A stretch of 64,000 nt of DNA from Dysgonamonadaceae bacterium. GTDB taxonomy: Bacteria > Bacteroidota > Bacteroidia > Bacteroidales > Azobacteroidaceae. The notes below the pieces were generated by a model. That model worked only from the letters and a program-made list of their open reading frames with translations, did no database searches and was not told where the DNA came from. Both the position numbers and the translations under genes were made by a program. Below, piece by piece: positions 54,234 through 63,951 of this stretch. Positions within the stretch are counted from its first letter, which is position 1. Each line of letters starts with the position of its first letter. The stretch spans positions 27,620-91,619 of the forward strand of contig JAITQA010000118.1 of assembly GCA_031289145.1 (NCBI GenBank). Direction: 5' to 3'.

Positions 54234-56282
54234 ATGGCAAATAAAATGAACAAAATTGTATTAACATTGGTGTCCGCTATTTTTTCAATTGTGGTCTATT
54301 GTCAGACAACAGAAGTTTCAGCTAAATTCAATTTGGGTTTTGAGCGTGTTGAAAACGGTAAACCGACAGGCTGGCAGGCGAACGGAGGACAGAACTATAA
54401 ATTCTCATTAGATTCAACTATTGTAAAGAATGGAAAATATGCCGCTGCCATCGAATTTATGGATGGTGCGCCGCAATTTGGAATGTGGGGATTCATTCTT
54501 CGCGAAAATTATGAAGGCAAGGTAATTACACTTTCAGGATATGTCAAAACAGAGAATGTTGAGGGTTATGCAAGTCTGTTGATGCGTATTGACCCCGAAA
54601 TTGCTTTTGACCAAATTAAAATTGCAGGAACTACCGAATGGAAAAAGTATGAGATTTCCTTACGTATGAACCCTAAAAAAACCACTAATTATGCTTTGGG
54701 TGCGGTATTGAATGGAAAAGGGAAAATCTGGGTCGATGATTTAAAAATTTTCGTTGACGGGAAGGACATCGGTGAATTACAATCAATTGAGCTGGAAGCA
54801 TTGGCTAATCAAGATAATATTGACTTTGACAAAGGCTCAAATATAAGAATTGAACAGCTAAATACCGCTTCTATAGAAAATTTAAGCGCTTTGGGTTTGA
54901 TATGGGGCTTTTTGAAATACTATCATCCGAATATTGCAAAAGGTTATTATAATTGGGATTATGAACTTTTCAAAATTTCACCTCCCATTCTGAACGCAAA
55001 GAACAACGTTGAACGAGATGAAATTTTTGTAAAATGGATAAACGATTTGGGTGAATTTGCTGAAGCGAAAGAAGAAATCACGCACAATTTTGAAACAAAA
55101 ATAAAGCCGGACTTGGACTGGATAAAAAATGGCGGATTTTCAAATGAACTTTCTTCCCTGCTCCTAAACGTGAAATCCGCAAACAGAACGGGACAAAACT
55201 ACTATGTAAGATACCAACTTGGTGGTATTCCTGATTTTAAAAATGAAACGGAATATACGCTCGCTATTTTAGAATTAATTGGACGGATACATGATACACA
55301 TGCAAATATTTTGGGCGATAATCAAATTTTAACCCATTATTTAGGGAAACAGTATGCCCCTGTTGAACTGACATTTATTGAGAATAAACCGGTAGTTACC
55401 GGATTTTATGATAAAAAAAAGGGTGAAGACACGGGATTGAAAACAGGGGATGTTCTGACAAAAATTAATAAGGTTTCCGTAACTGAAATGGTAATGAATG
55501 CCTTAAAATATACGCCTGCTTCGAACTATCCAACACAATTAAGAGACATGGCTACTAAACTATTGAGAACAAACGATTCTGTGATTCATGTTGAATTTAT
55601 CAGAAACAGTAAAATTCAAAGAAAAGTAATAAAAACGTATACTGATAAAGAAATTGATATTCCCATTAGGTACTTGGTTACAGATACTTGTTTTAAGATG
55701 CTTAACAAAGAAATCGCTTATATTAACAACGGTTCGCTTAAAAGATCTTATTTGCCGAAAATTTGGGAAGAAATCCGAAACACAAAGGGATTAATTATTG
55801 ATGATAGAAACTATCCTTCTGATTATCCTATTTATGATTTGTGCAATTATTTGATGCCTGATGCAACACCTTTTGTTAAATTTTCTGTTGGAAATATTGA
55901 AACCCCAGGGCTTTTTTCTCTTGGAAATGCAAGAAACACAGGAAAGAAAAATGAAGATTCTTACAAAGGGAAGGTCATAATTTTGGTAAACGAACAGACA
56001 CAAAGTTCGGCAGAACTTCACGCAATGGCATACAGCGTTCACCCCAACGCATTGATAGTGGGTTCTACAACGGCCGGAGCAGATGGTGACATGTCGGTTT
56101 TTAGTCTTCCGGGAGGAATAAGTACAGCGATAAGTGGTATCGGGATTTATTATCCGGATGGAAGAGAAACGCAACGAATCGGTATCGTTCCCGATGTTGA
56201 AATAAGACCTACAATTCAGGGCGTTAAAGAGGGGCGAGACGAAGTAGTGGAAAAAGCAATAGAAATTATTAACAAACACTAA
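54234..56282 (+). CDS. S41-family peptidase with N-terminal jelly-roll domain, exported
   Basis: Tail-specific-protease superfamily protein, 682 residues, exported by a signal peptide (IVLTLVSAIFSIVVYCQ). The ATG at 54246 is an alternative start. Residues about 30-185 form a galactose-binding-like sandwich (NLGFERVENGKPTGWQAN, LSGYVKTENVEG, KIWVDDLKIFVDG). A helical region follows, then a PDZ-like segment around residue 400 (TGLKTGDVLTKINKVSV) and the S41 core (IAYINNGSL, GLIIDDRNYPSDYP, ILVNEQTQSSAELHAMAYSV). Ser592 in QSSAE is the presumed nucleophile. The Lys expected in Ser/Lys-type CtpA proteases is not present in VGSTTAGADGD, so a tricorn-like or altered catalytic centre is possible. 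It precedes tamB by 10 bp and may be co-transcribed. The substrate is unknown. Confidence 0.85.
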   Translation: MANKMNKIVLTLVSAIFSIVVYCQTTEVSAKFNLGFERVENGKPTGWQANGGQNYKFSLDSTIVKNGKYAAAIEFMDGAPQFGMWGFILRENYEGKVITLSGYVKTENVEGYASLLMRIDPEIAFDQIKIAGTTEWKKYEISLRMNPKKTTNYALGAVLNGKGKIWVDDLKIFVDGKDIGELQSIELEALANQDNIDFDKGSNIRIEQLNTASIENLSALGLIWGFLKYYHPNIAKGYYNWDYELFKISPPILNAKNNVERDEIFVKWINDLGEFAEAKEEITHNFETKIKPDLDWIKNGGFSNELSSLLLNVKSANRTGQNYYVRYQLGGIPDFKNETEYTLAILELIGRIHDTHANILGDNQILTHYLGKQYAPVELTFIENKPVVTGFYDKKKGEDTGLKTGDVLTKINKVSVTEMVMNALKYTPASNYPTQLRDMATKLLRTNDSVIHVEFIRNSKIQRKVIKTYTDKEIDIPIRYLVTDTCFKMLNKEIAYINNGSLKRSYLPKIWEEIRNTKGLIIDDRNYPSDYPIYDLCNYLMPDATPFVKFSVGNIETPGLFSLGNARNTGKKNEDSYKGKVIILVNEQTQSSAELHAMAYSVHPNALIVGSTTAGADGDMSVFSLPGGISTAISGIGIYYPDGRETQRIGIVPDVEIRPTIQGVKEGRDEVVEKAIEIINKH

Positions 56283-56292
56283 AAAATCAATA

Positions 56293-59200
56293 GTGTTAAG
56301 GAAAAAATTTTTTCGTATATCCGTATGGGTGATACTGTCTGTTTTGTTTTTGGTATTGCTGACTTATCTTCTGTTGTGGTTGCCGCTTGTCCAGCAGAAG
56401 ATAACGAATATTGCCCTGCAGGAAGTGATGAAAAAGACTCATGGGAAAGTCAGTATCGGCAATATTCGCTTCATCCCTTTCAATCATTTGCGCTTGGAAG
56501 ATATTTATGTCGCCGACTTAAAAGGCGATACGCTCTTCCATGCCGGAACTTTGGAGGCCGGTTTCAATCTCTTCCGCCTGAAGAACAGGCAAATCTTGAT
56601 TCATTCGGTAAACTTGGCCGATTTCACGGTGCATCTTTCCAAAGACAGTGTGAATGCACCGTTCAATTTCCAATTTCTTGTTGATGCTTTCGCTTCCGAT
56701 ACAACGCAAACGCCCGGAGATGCGAAAATGGCCGTCGAAATAGACAAAATTCATTTGAAAAACGGCCGGATAAGCTACAATATCCTGTCGGAGCCTATTT
56801 CGGAACCCGGCCTTTTTGATGCCAACCACATCGAAATTATTGATTTGCAGGCGAAATTCAAACTGGAATCCTTGGATATGGAAAATTTAAATGTTTCCGT
56901 TTCGCATTTTTCATTTCGGGAAAGAAACGGCTTTACCTTGCAGGAATTGAAAATGGCTGTCCATTCGCAACAAAAAACAATTTTCCTCTCCGATTTTCAC
57001 CTTACTTTGCCCCAATCGGAATTGCGTTTAGCGGAAGTTTCTTTAGACTATTCCGGCAGAGAATGGAGCGAAATCCCGGATGGAGCGGCTTATTCCCTCG
57101 CTTTTTCTTCCGGGAAATGGAATCCCGGTGATTTGGCCTGTTTTTATCCCGGCTTGACTGCTTGCACAGACGAACTTCGCTTTTCGGGTGAGGTGAAAGG
57201 CGTTTTCCCCGCAATAGCAGTTCCCCGATTCGAAATGGACTACGGCAATCACCTGCACCTGGAAGCGGACGCCTTTTTGTCTGATTGCAGACAATGGAAA
57301 ACGGCGCCGTTCGAACTGAATCTGAAGGAAGCCGGTATTGATGAAGCGGGCGCCGAACAATTGAAAAACCTGTTGTCCGGAAAAGAAACTACTGAAACAA
57401 ACGGACGCTTTACCGGTTGGGAAATAATTTCGGGGAAAGGAAAAATCGCCGGTTCCCTTCCCGAACTGAACCTCCATTTGGATGCACAAAGCGGATACGG
57501 CCCAATGGCGCTAAACGGAACCGGCGGATATGTTTTTGAAACGGATGCTGTGAATTTCAACCTGAATGTGGCAACTTCGGATTTCAACATCAAAAACTTA
57601 TTGGCCGATACTCTTTTCGGTAAGGCTGCACTTTCTCTGACGGCACAGGGAAGCTATAGCCCCGAAAATAAAATGGAGGCCTTGGCGCATATCGATATTG
57701 AACGATTTGACTACAAAGGATATACCTACAAAAATATCAATACCGATGCTGCGTATCATAACGATAGTTTAACAGTATTGTTTAACAGTTTAGATAAAAA
57801 CCTGCCTGTAAGTTTTAACGCTTGGGTTGATATGGAAACAGAACAGCCTGCCTTACACTTGTCCGCCCGGTTGTCCGGTGTCCGTTTGGATTCGTTGCAT
57901 CTCTTGTCGACCTATCCGGATTCGGAATTGTTCGGAAAAATTGAACTCGACGTCAAAGGTTTTGATTTGGAACGGATGGACGCTAACTTGGTAGTAGACA
58001 GTCTGGATTTTTCGACAAAGTTGGGACGTTTCAGCAATTTTCCGGTTGTGATTTCCTATATCGCCGGTGCGGGACATCGGAAACGACTCAATATCCGTTC
58101 GGAAATATTGACTGTCAGAGGAGAAGGACAATTTACATACACCGGGATAGTTCGGTCGTTCAAGAGCGCTTTCCCGACACTGTTTTCCCATGAGAAATAT
58201 GCCCCGCGTTCCGGTGAGCTGCCTTCGGAAACATTCAACTTTTTCGTAGCTGTCCGCCGGGCCAATGAGATTTCCCATTTGTTGGGGATAGAAACCGAAA
58301 TTCCCGATTCTGCTCTTTTTATCGGCAAATACAATTCTGTTGATTCCGTCCTGAACCTCAATACAACGGCTTTTTGCCTTTTCAGCAAAACGGATACAAG
58401 CCGCTTTGACTTGAGCCTTTCGAATATTCAAAATAACTTGTCGCTCTCACTTCAGGTGAAAAATAATTCGGAACAATACGATTTGGATGGAAATATGCGT
58501 GCGGAAATTGAATTTGTTCCCCATTCGGGAACTGTCATTCCGGCCATGAATATAGCTTTGAAACCCGGTTCGCTCAGCTTGAATGAAACTGCTTTTCAAA
58601 TCTATCCGGCGCAAATTTCCGTGCGGGATAAGCGCTATGAAATTAATAATTTCGCATTGCGACATTCTTCTTCGGAATACTTGAAAATAAACGGCGTTAT
58701 TTCGGAAGACGATACAGACTCATTGATTATCAACATTAACCGCTTTCAGATTGAAACCTTGCTATCGGCTTTGAAAAACCGGATTCCCCTGTCGGGCATG
58801 GCTTCCGGCGATATTTCGGTTTCCCGTGCGATGACCAAACCCTTGTTGGTAACCCGGAATTTTTCGATAGACAACATCCTTTTTGACCAAACGCCGATTG
58901 GCGATTTAAGACTGACGAGCGGATGGAATTCGGCGCGACAGGGATTGGCTTTGCGGGCAACGCTGATCAATACCGACAGTGTAAGCTCGGTGATTTCCGG
59001 CTTTGTTTTACCGGCTCGCGATTCATTGGCCTTAAATGCCGATATCCGTGGCATCCGGCTGAAATGGTTTGCCGACTATTTGTCCGAAACACTCTATGAT
59101 ATGGATGGCGAATTTGGCGCCCGGATAAAAGCCAACGGAAAAATAAGCGCTCCCGATTTATCCGGAACCGCCTGGCTGAAAGATGCTGTGGTCGGCGTCA

Positions 59201-60687
59201 AAAAACTCAACACCCGCTACCGGATTTCAGATTCTGTTTTGATAGAACCGGACAAGATGATTTTTAACAATTTTATCGTCTCCGACGAAGCGAAGCGAAA
59301 TAGCAAAATCAATGGAACCATCCGGCATAAAAGTTTTTCGAATCTAAATCCTAACCTGACTGTGGATTTCGACAATTTCTTGGTATTGAACAATGCTTCG
59401 CAAACCGACAGCCTGTTCTACGGACTGCTGCAGATAAACGGGAACCTGAATGTGTCTCTACAAAATAAAGACTGGTTCATTCAAGGCAAACTCAGGAATG
59501 GAAAAGCGAACAAGTTTATGATGAATATCCCGGAAACAGCCGTGGAAGCGGAACGTTACAGTTGGATTACGTTTATCAATGCCGAAGGAGATGCGCAAGT
59601 CAAACAACTCCGGACACAACAAGCGGAAAAAAAGACGGCCTTTTCTCTTCCGCTTCAATTGCACTTGGTCTTTTCCGTAGACCCGAATCTGAATGCCGGC
59701 GTCATTTTCAATCCTTCTACAAGAGATGCCGCTCAGGTAACAGGTAATGGAGACATTGATTTTTCCTGTAATTTGAACAATTCGGATATGCGCTTGCAGG
59801 GAAATTATGTTGTCGAAGACGGAAAATGCACCCTGACCCTGAAAAACATCACCCAAAAGACATTTACCGTTCGACAAGGCGGTAAATTGAATTTCAGGGG
59901 AGACCCGATGGACACCAATTTCGATTTGACGGCTGTGTATAGCCTCCGGCCGGATTTGACTACCCTCGACCCGGGTTTCGCCGACATCATGCATGCTACG
60001 AAAATTCCGGTGAACTGTGTACTGACCGCAAGCGGTAATATGAACGATATGCAGTTGAAATACAATGTGGAATTGCCGAATGAGTCGGACGATATTCAAC
60101 GAAAACTGAACGGATTGCTTTACACCGACGACATCAAAATTCAGGAAATCGCCTATTTACTGTTATTCGGTTCTTTTTTGCCGGTAAATGCAAATGCAAC
60201 AAATCCGGGCAATGCGAATATATGGACTTCTTTGGCCTCTTCTTCCCTGACCTCGCAATTGAATAACCTCTTGTCCGGCGTCCTGAATGACAACTGGACA
60301 ATCGGAACAGATTTGCATACCAAAGACGCCGCTTTTTCTGAAATAGATATGGACGTCAATGTTTCCACCCATTTGCTGAATGATCGGCTGACTGTCAGCG
60401 GCACCTTGGGATACCGCAATAACCCCTTGCAAAACGATAATTTCACCGGTGATTTTGATTTCGAATACAAATTATCGTCTAACGGCAATCTGCTGTTGCG
60501 CTTTTACAATATCACCGGTAATCAATACTACGAAAAAGCAAAAACAGCGCCAACACAAGGTGCAGGTATCGTTTACAGAAGAACGGGACGTACCTTCAGG
60601 CAACTGTTCCGGAGTTTCGGCGCCAAGCGTAATACCAAGAACGACACCCTCGAAACGAAAAACGAAAAAATAAAAAATGCAGAATAA
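56293..60687 (+). CDS. tamB: TamB-family translocation/assembly protein
   Basis: Inner-membrane-anchored AsmA/TamB-type protein of 1464 residues that spans the periplasm as a long beta-groove. It works with TamA/TamL in envelope assembly or lipid transfer. It starts with GTG (MLRKKFFRISVWVIL) because no ATG is available. One N-terminal transmembrane helix lies at about 9-31. The body consists of repeating beta-strands (SIGNIRFIPFNHLRLEDIYV, ARLSGVRLDSLHLLSTYPDS). The C-terminal DUF490-type domain is recognisable (DFSCNLNNSDMRLQGNYVVE, GGKLNFRGDPMDTNFDLTAV, EIAYLLLFGSFLPVNAN, VSTHLLNDRLTVSGTLGYRN). The next gene overlaps its end by 11 bp and encodes the BamA-superfamily partner, which strengthens the identification. 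Confidence 0.93.
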   Translation: MLRKKFFRISVWVILSVLFLVLLTYLLLWLPLVQQKITNIALQEVMKKTHGKVSIGNIRFIPFNHLRLEDIYVADLKGDTLFHAGTLEAGFNLFRLKNRQILIHSVNLADFTVHLSKDSVNAPFNFQFLVDAFASDTTQTPGDAKMAVEIDKIHLKNGRISYNILSEPISEPGLFDANHIEIIDLQAKFKLESLDMENLNVSVSHFSFRERNGFTLQELKMAVHSQQKTIFLSDFHLTLPQSELRLAEVSLDYSGREWSEIPDGAAYSLAFSSGKWNPGDLACFYPGLTACTDELRFSGEVKGVFPAIAVPRFEMDYGNHLHLEADAFLSDCRQWKTAPFELNLKEAGIDEAGAEQLKNLLSGKETTETNGRFTGWEIISGKGKIAGSLPELNLHLDAQSGYGPMALNGTGGYVFETDAVNFNLNVATSDFNIKNLLADTLFGKAALSLTAQGSYSPENKMEALAHIDIERFDYKGYTYKNINTDAAYHNDSLTVLFNSLDKNLPVSFNAWVDMETEQPALHLSARLSGVRLDSLHLLSTYPDSELFGKIELDVKGFDLERMDANLVVDSLDFSTKLGRFSNFPVVISYIAGAGHRKRLNIRSEILTVRGEGQFTYTGIVRSFKSAFPTLFSHEKYAPRSGELPSETFNFFVAVRRANEISHLLGIETEIPDSALFIGKYNSVDSVLNLNTTAFCLFSKTDTSRFDLSLSNIQNNLSLSLQVKNNSEQYDLDGNMRAEIEFVPHSGTVIPAMNIALKPGSLSLNETAFQIYPAQISVRDKRYEINNFALRHSSSEYLKINGVISEDDTDSLIININRFQIETLLSALKNRIPLSGMASGDISVSRAMTKPLLVTRNFSIDNILFDQTPIGDLRLTSGWNSARQGLALRATLINTDSVSSVISGFVLPARDSLALNADIRGIRLKWFADYLSETLYDMDGEFGARIKANGKISAPDLSGTAWLKDAVVGVKKLNTRYRISDSVLIEPDKMIFNNFIVSDEAKRNSKINGTIRHKSFSNLNPNLTVDFDNFLVLNNASQTDSLFYGLLQINGNLNVSLQNKDWFIQGKLRNGKANKFMMNIPETAVEAERYSWITFINAEGDAQVKQLRTQQAEKKTAFSLPLQLHLVFSVDPNLNAGVIFNPSTRDAAQVTGNGDIDFSCNLNNSDMRLQGNYVVEDGKCTLTLKNITQKTFTVRQGGKLNFRGDPMDTNFDLTAVYSLRPDLTTLDPGFADIMHATKIPVNCVLTASGNMNDMQLKYNVELPNESDDIQRKLNGLLYTDDIKIQEIAYLLLFGSFLPVNANATNPGNANIWTSLASSSLTSQLNNLLSGVLNDNWTIGTDLHTKDAAFSEIDMDVNVSTHLLNDRLTVSGTLGYRNNPLQNDNFTGDFDFEYKLSSNGNLLLRFYNITGNQYYEKAKTAPTQGAGIVYRRTGRTFRQLFRSFGAKRNTKNDTLETKNEKIKNAE

Positions 60688-63031
60688 AATATTCATACCG
60701 CCCTCCGCGTCGACAAAGAAAAACACTCATCAGGTATTTCGTTGCTTGATGATATGCTTTGTTTTGTTTCTTTTTTCCTGTTCCACAACCAAATACATTC
60801 CGGAAGGACAATATCTTTTAGACAAAATATCCATGAAAACCGATTCCACCGAAATATCCAAAATAAATTTGGAAGACTTCATCAGGCAGAAACCGAACAG
60901 TCCGAAAATCGGTTTGAAGATTTATAATTTAGTGGATAATGATGCTACATGGTTCAAAAAAATCATCCGGAAATTGGGTGAACCGCCTGTTATTTACAAC
61001 CAAAGTTTAGTCAGCCGGTCAGTCAATGAACTATCCATCGAAATGAAAAACAGGGGCTTTTTAAATTCCAGGGTACATGCGGTTGTGGATACCGCCGGGA
61101 AAAAAATATCCGTCGATTATCATCTGCACGAAGGGATACCTTATCGGATACGGAATTATACGATTGCGCTGCCGGAAGCCTTATTGATGAACCCGACGGA
61201 AAGACCCGGCAACCGGCCTAACCGACTGTCGGGAAGCCTTAATCGGCGAAACACCGGAGGCAATGCCTTGTTGCGCTCCCCAATCATCAAACCGGGTACG
61301 ATTTTCGATATGGATGTTTTGGAACAGGAAATGACCCGTATAAGCAACCTCCTGAGAAACAGGGGGTATTATGCTTTGACAGCCGGTCAACTGCGCTATC
61401 TGGCAGACACTACCCTGCGTTCCAATCAGACCGATTTGACTATGATATTGAATGATACGACTATCGCCGAAATTTACCGTATGGGAAAAGTGAAAGTTTT
61501 CAGCGGATACGACCCTTTGGATGGCGAAAATTACAGGATTGCGGATTCTATCCGGCATGGAGATGTAGAAATCTATTACGATAAGCTCCGTTTCCTGCGA
61601 CCGGCTGTTATTGCCGATAAGGTTTTGATTCGTCCGGGCAGTGTGTTCAGAGACCGTTCGAGAGAAGCTACCCAAAGTCTGTTTCAGTCCATGGCTTGTG
61701 TCGGAAAGGCGGATATTATCTATAAGGAAGGTAATTATCCGGATTCTACCCTGCTGGATTGCGAAATATACCTGACGCCGGGAGACATTCATTCCATTCA
61801 AACCGGATTGAGCGGAACCAACAAAGCCGGAGATATGGGCGTCGCTTTTGATATGCTTTACGGTCATCAAAATTTGTTGAACGGCGCAGAACTTTTCAAT
61901 ATTGGTTTTAGGGCGGCTTATGAATTTGTCGGTGGTAAATCGGGCGATAACTCGCTCAATTCCAATTATTACGAATTGAGAATCACACCTTCCTTTACAT
62001 TTCCAAAGATACACTTGCCTTTTATCGGCGCTTATTTCAAAGACAGATACAACGGAAATACCCAATACAGCTTGGGGTTTGATATTCAAAAACGGCCGGA
62101 ATTTACCCGTGAATTTTTCAATTTCAACTGGCAATTTCGTTGGTCGGATAGACGCAATGTTGCGAGGCATACTTTCAGCCTTTTGGATGTCAATTATGTG
62201 GCGATGCCGTGGAAATCGGAAGATTTTCAGCAATATCTGGAAAAAATAGACCCTTTGACCAAGTACAGTTATGAAAATGTATTTACGGCCGGAATCAATT
62301 ATAATTTCATCTACACCAATGCCCGGTCCGGGAGAATGAGGCAACGCTTGTATACGGTGCGTTTCAATTTTGAATCATCCGGAAACCTGCTGAATGGCAT
62401 CGCTTCTCTGATGGGAGCGGAAAAAAGCGAAACAGGATACATGTTATTCGGCAATCCTTTTGCCCAATACCTGAAATCGGATGTCGATTTCTCCGAGACC
62501 ATTCAATTGAATACCCTTGCCGGTTTGGCTTTCCATGCGGCCTTGGGTCTGGCTTATCCTTATGGAAATTCGAATATCCTCCCTTTCGAAAAAAGATATT
62601 ATGCCGGTGGCCCGAACAGTGTGAGGGGATGGCATACCCGATACTTAGGCCCCGGTTCATTCAATGAGGGCGTACCCGGCGACCCAACTACCCATGTAGG
62701 GGATATCAATCTGGTAGCCAACGTGGAATACCGTTACAAAGTCTTGGAATGGTTCGAACCGGCTTTCTTTGTCGACTGCGGAAATATCTGGACAATACGC
62801 GATTACCCGAACCAAAGGCAAGGCCTTTTCCGTTGGGATTCTTTTTATAAGGAATTAGCTGTGGGAACAGGAATTGGCTTGCGCTTCGACTTGGGGTTCT
62901 TTATTTTCCGCATAGACGCCGGCACCCGTGTATATGACCCTGCCTGTACGGATGGAAAACCTTGGGTCTTCCTGAATAATCAATTTGGTAACAACTCTGC
63001 CGCTTACTTGGCTATTGGGTACCCGTTCTGA
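60677..63031 (+). CDS. tamL: TamL-like BamA-superfamily outer-membrane lipoprotein
   Basis: Outer-membrane assembly protein of the Omp85 superfamily, 784 residues, with a lipoprotein signal ending LFSCSTTKYIPEGQYLL (Cys35). Lipidation is the Bacteroidetes TamL trait that distinguishes it from proteobacterial TamA. POTRA-like domains occupy about 50-400 (LSIEMKNRGFLNSRVHAVVD, ISNLLRNRGYYALTAGQL, VKVFSGYDPLDG). The barrel follows, with the Omp85 loop motif as YYAGGPNSVRGWHTRYLGPG and the final strands NNSAAYLAIGYPF. It overlaps tamB by 11 bp, so the two are translationally linked. Length is typical of the group. Confidence 0.93.
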   Translation: MQNKIFIPPSASTKKNTHQVFRCLMICFVLFLFSCSTTKYIPEGQYLLDKISMKTDSTEISKINLEDFIRQKPNSPKIGLKIYNLVDNDATWFKKIIRKLGEPPVIYNQSLVSRSVNELSIEMKNRGFLNSRVHAVVDTAGKKISVDYHLHEGIPYRIRNYTIALPEALLMNPTERPGNRPNRLSGSLNRRNTGGNALLRSPIIKPGTIFDMDVLEQEMTRISNLLRNRGYYALTAGQLRYLADTTLRSNQTDLTMILNDTTIAEIYRMGKVKVFSGYDPLDGENYRIADSIRHGDVEIYYDKLRFLRPAVIADKVLIRPGSVFRDRSREATQSLFQSMACVGKADIIYKEGNYPDSTLLDCEIYLTPGDIHSIQTGLSGTNKAGDMGVAFDMLYGHQNLLNGAELFNIGFRAAYEFVGGKSGDNSLNSNYYELRITPSFTFPKIHLPFIGAYFKDRYNGNTQYSLGFDIQKRPEFTREFFNFNWQFRWSDRRNVARHTFSLLDVNYVAMPWKSEDFQQYLEKIDPLTKYSYENVFTAGINYNFIYTNARSGRMRQRLYTVRFNFESSGNLLNGIASLMGAEKSETGYMLFGNPFAQYLKSDVDFSETIQLNTLAGLAFHAALGLAYPYGNSNILPFEKRYYAGGPNSVRGWHTRYLGPGSFNEGVPGDPTTHVGDINLVANVEYRYKVLEWFEPAFFVDCGNIWTIRDYPNQRQGLFRWDSFYKELAVGTGIGLRFDLGFFIFRIDAGTRVYDPACTDGKPWVFLNNQFGNNSAAYLAIGYPF

Positions 63032-63073
63032 GATAAAGCGTTAACAAGTCGGAATCGCTATTATGAACGGTAG

Positions 63074-63634
63074 TCACAAGTTTTCCAAATTAATCCTGCG
63101 CTTGTGTTTCAGCGCTTTGAAAAACGATGGTGTAAGTCCCGTTATTTTTTTGAATTGATTGGATAGATGCGCAACACTGCTATAATGTAGCTTGAAAGCT
63201 ATTTCGGAGAGATTCAATTCATCGTATATGATTAGCTCTTTTACTCGTTCTATTTTGTGCAGGATGATAAAGCGCTCAATGGTACAACCTTCCGATTCGG
63301 AGAAAAGACGTGAGAGATAAGTATAGCTTTGCTTTAATTTTTCACTCAGGAAATCGGAGAAATTGGTCTTTGTCTGCTCGTCAGAATAATGTACGAAGTC
63401 AATAACGGTCGTGTTTAGTTGTTCGATAAGGATGGCTTTTTTGTCATCCATCAGTTCCAGCCCCGATTTGAGCAAGTTTGTTTTTATTTTCAGGCGTTGT
63501 TCTTCCGAAATGTTCTCTACAATCTCTATTTCACCCAAATCAACGGAGATGTAATGCAGTCCCATTTTTGTCAATTCTTCCATCACCAGCATTTTGCAGC
63601 GGCGGCTCACCATGTATTTGATATATAATTTCAT
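63074..63634 (-). CDS. Short AraC-family transcriptional regulator
   Basis: Regulator of 186 residues with a C-terminal AraC helix-turn-helix at about 95-180 (ERFIILHKIERVKELIIYDE, LSEIAFKLHYSSVAHLSNQF, KITGLTPSFFKALK). The N-terminal domain of about 75 residues (MKLYIKYMVSRRCKMLVMEE, HYISVDLGEIEIVENI) looks like a small ferredoxin-like alpha/beta domain with a central Cys14, not a cupin. It diverges from a lysine-rich small ORF and a possible GH130 gene. Inverted repeats in the shared 185-bp region suggest local control. The effector is unknown. It ends 43 bp from tamL, convergently. Confidence 0.82.
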   Translation of the reverse strand: MKLYIKYMVSRRCKMLVMEELTKMGLHYISVDLGEIEIVENISEEQRLKIKTNLLKSGLELMDDKKAILIEQLNTTVIDFVHYSDEQTKTNFSDFLSEKLKQSYTYLSRLFSESEGCTIERFIILHKIERVKELIIYDELNLSEIAFKLHYSSVAHLSNQFKKITGLTPSFFKALKHKRRINLENL

Positions 63635-63661
63635 ATTGATGTTGCATTTTTACAATTTCCT

Positions 63662-63669
63662 CAAATATA
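63662..63669 (-). promoter_or_regulatory. -7 promoter element of the short AraC regulator
   Basis: The plus strand reads CAAATATA, i.e. TATATTTG on the coding strand, an exact TAnnTTTG match 27 bp upstream of the ATG. A second identical octamer lies at 63701-63708. Confidence 0.45.
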
Positions 63670-63678
63670 GTGTTTTTA

Positions 63679-63743
63679 ATTTGAAATTCGTCATAAATTC
63701 CAAATATAAGAACATAATTGTATAAATTATGCGAGAAATTATG
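63679..63743. promoter_or_regulatory. Inverted-repeat operator candidates in the divergent region
   Basis: Two palindromes lie side by side. ATTTGAAATT (63679-63688) pairs with AATTCCAAAT (63696-63705), nine of ten. CATAATT (63713-63719) pairs perfectly with AATTATG (63725-63731), and a further AATTATG follows at 63737-63743. Their position between two divergent genes fits regulator binding. Confidence 0.35.
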
Positions 63744-63819
63744 TAACAGCTATGGGGATAATTCTACCTACCTTTACACGATTATTATCAAAAAAATATT
63801 CCTAAAAAAATAATGAACA

Positions 63820-63951
63820 ATGAAAGGTAAAGAAAGTAAGAAAGAGCAGAAAAAAAGCAAGGATTCGGGTAAAGTGAAAGTCCAAAGCGAATATCAAAAA
63901 GAGAAGTCAAGAAAAGGAGATACCGGTTTGGATATAAAATCAAAAGCATAA
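63820..63951 (+). CDS. 43-residue lysine-rich small protein
   Basis: Small ORF with ATG at 63820 and TAA at 63949-63951. It encodes a very hydrophilic, basic protein (MKGKESKKEQKKSKDSG, then EYQKEKSRKG, ending LDIKSKA) with 16 lysines in 43 residues. There is no hydrophobic segment or known domain. Its stop codon overlaps the next ATG by nothing but abuts it (TAATG), so the pair would be translationally coupled. A TACCTTTA near-consensus -7 element lies 44 bp upstream. Unrecognised family; coding is supported by the tight junction and intergenic position. Confidence 0.5.
   Translation: MKGKESKKEQKKSKDSGKVKVQSEYQKEKSRKGDTGLDIKSKA

Noticed and set aside
61181..62344. 387-codon reverse-strand ORF opposite tamL
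   Set aside because: It is antisense to a complete Omp85-family gene, has no recognisable domain and reflects codon structure of the real gene.
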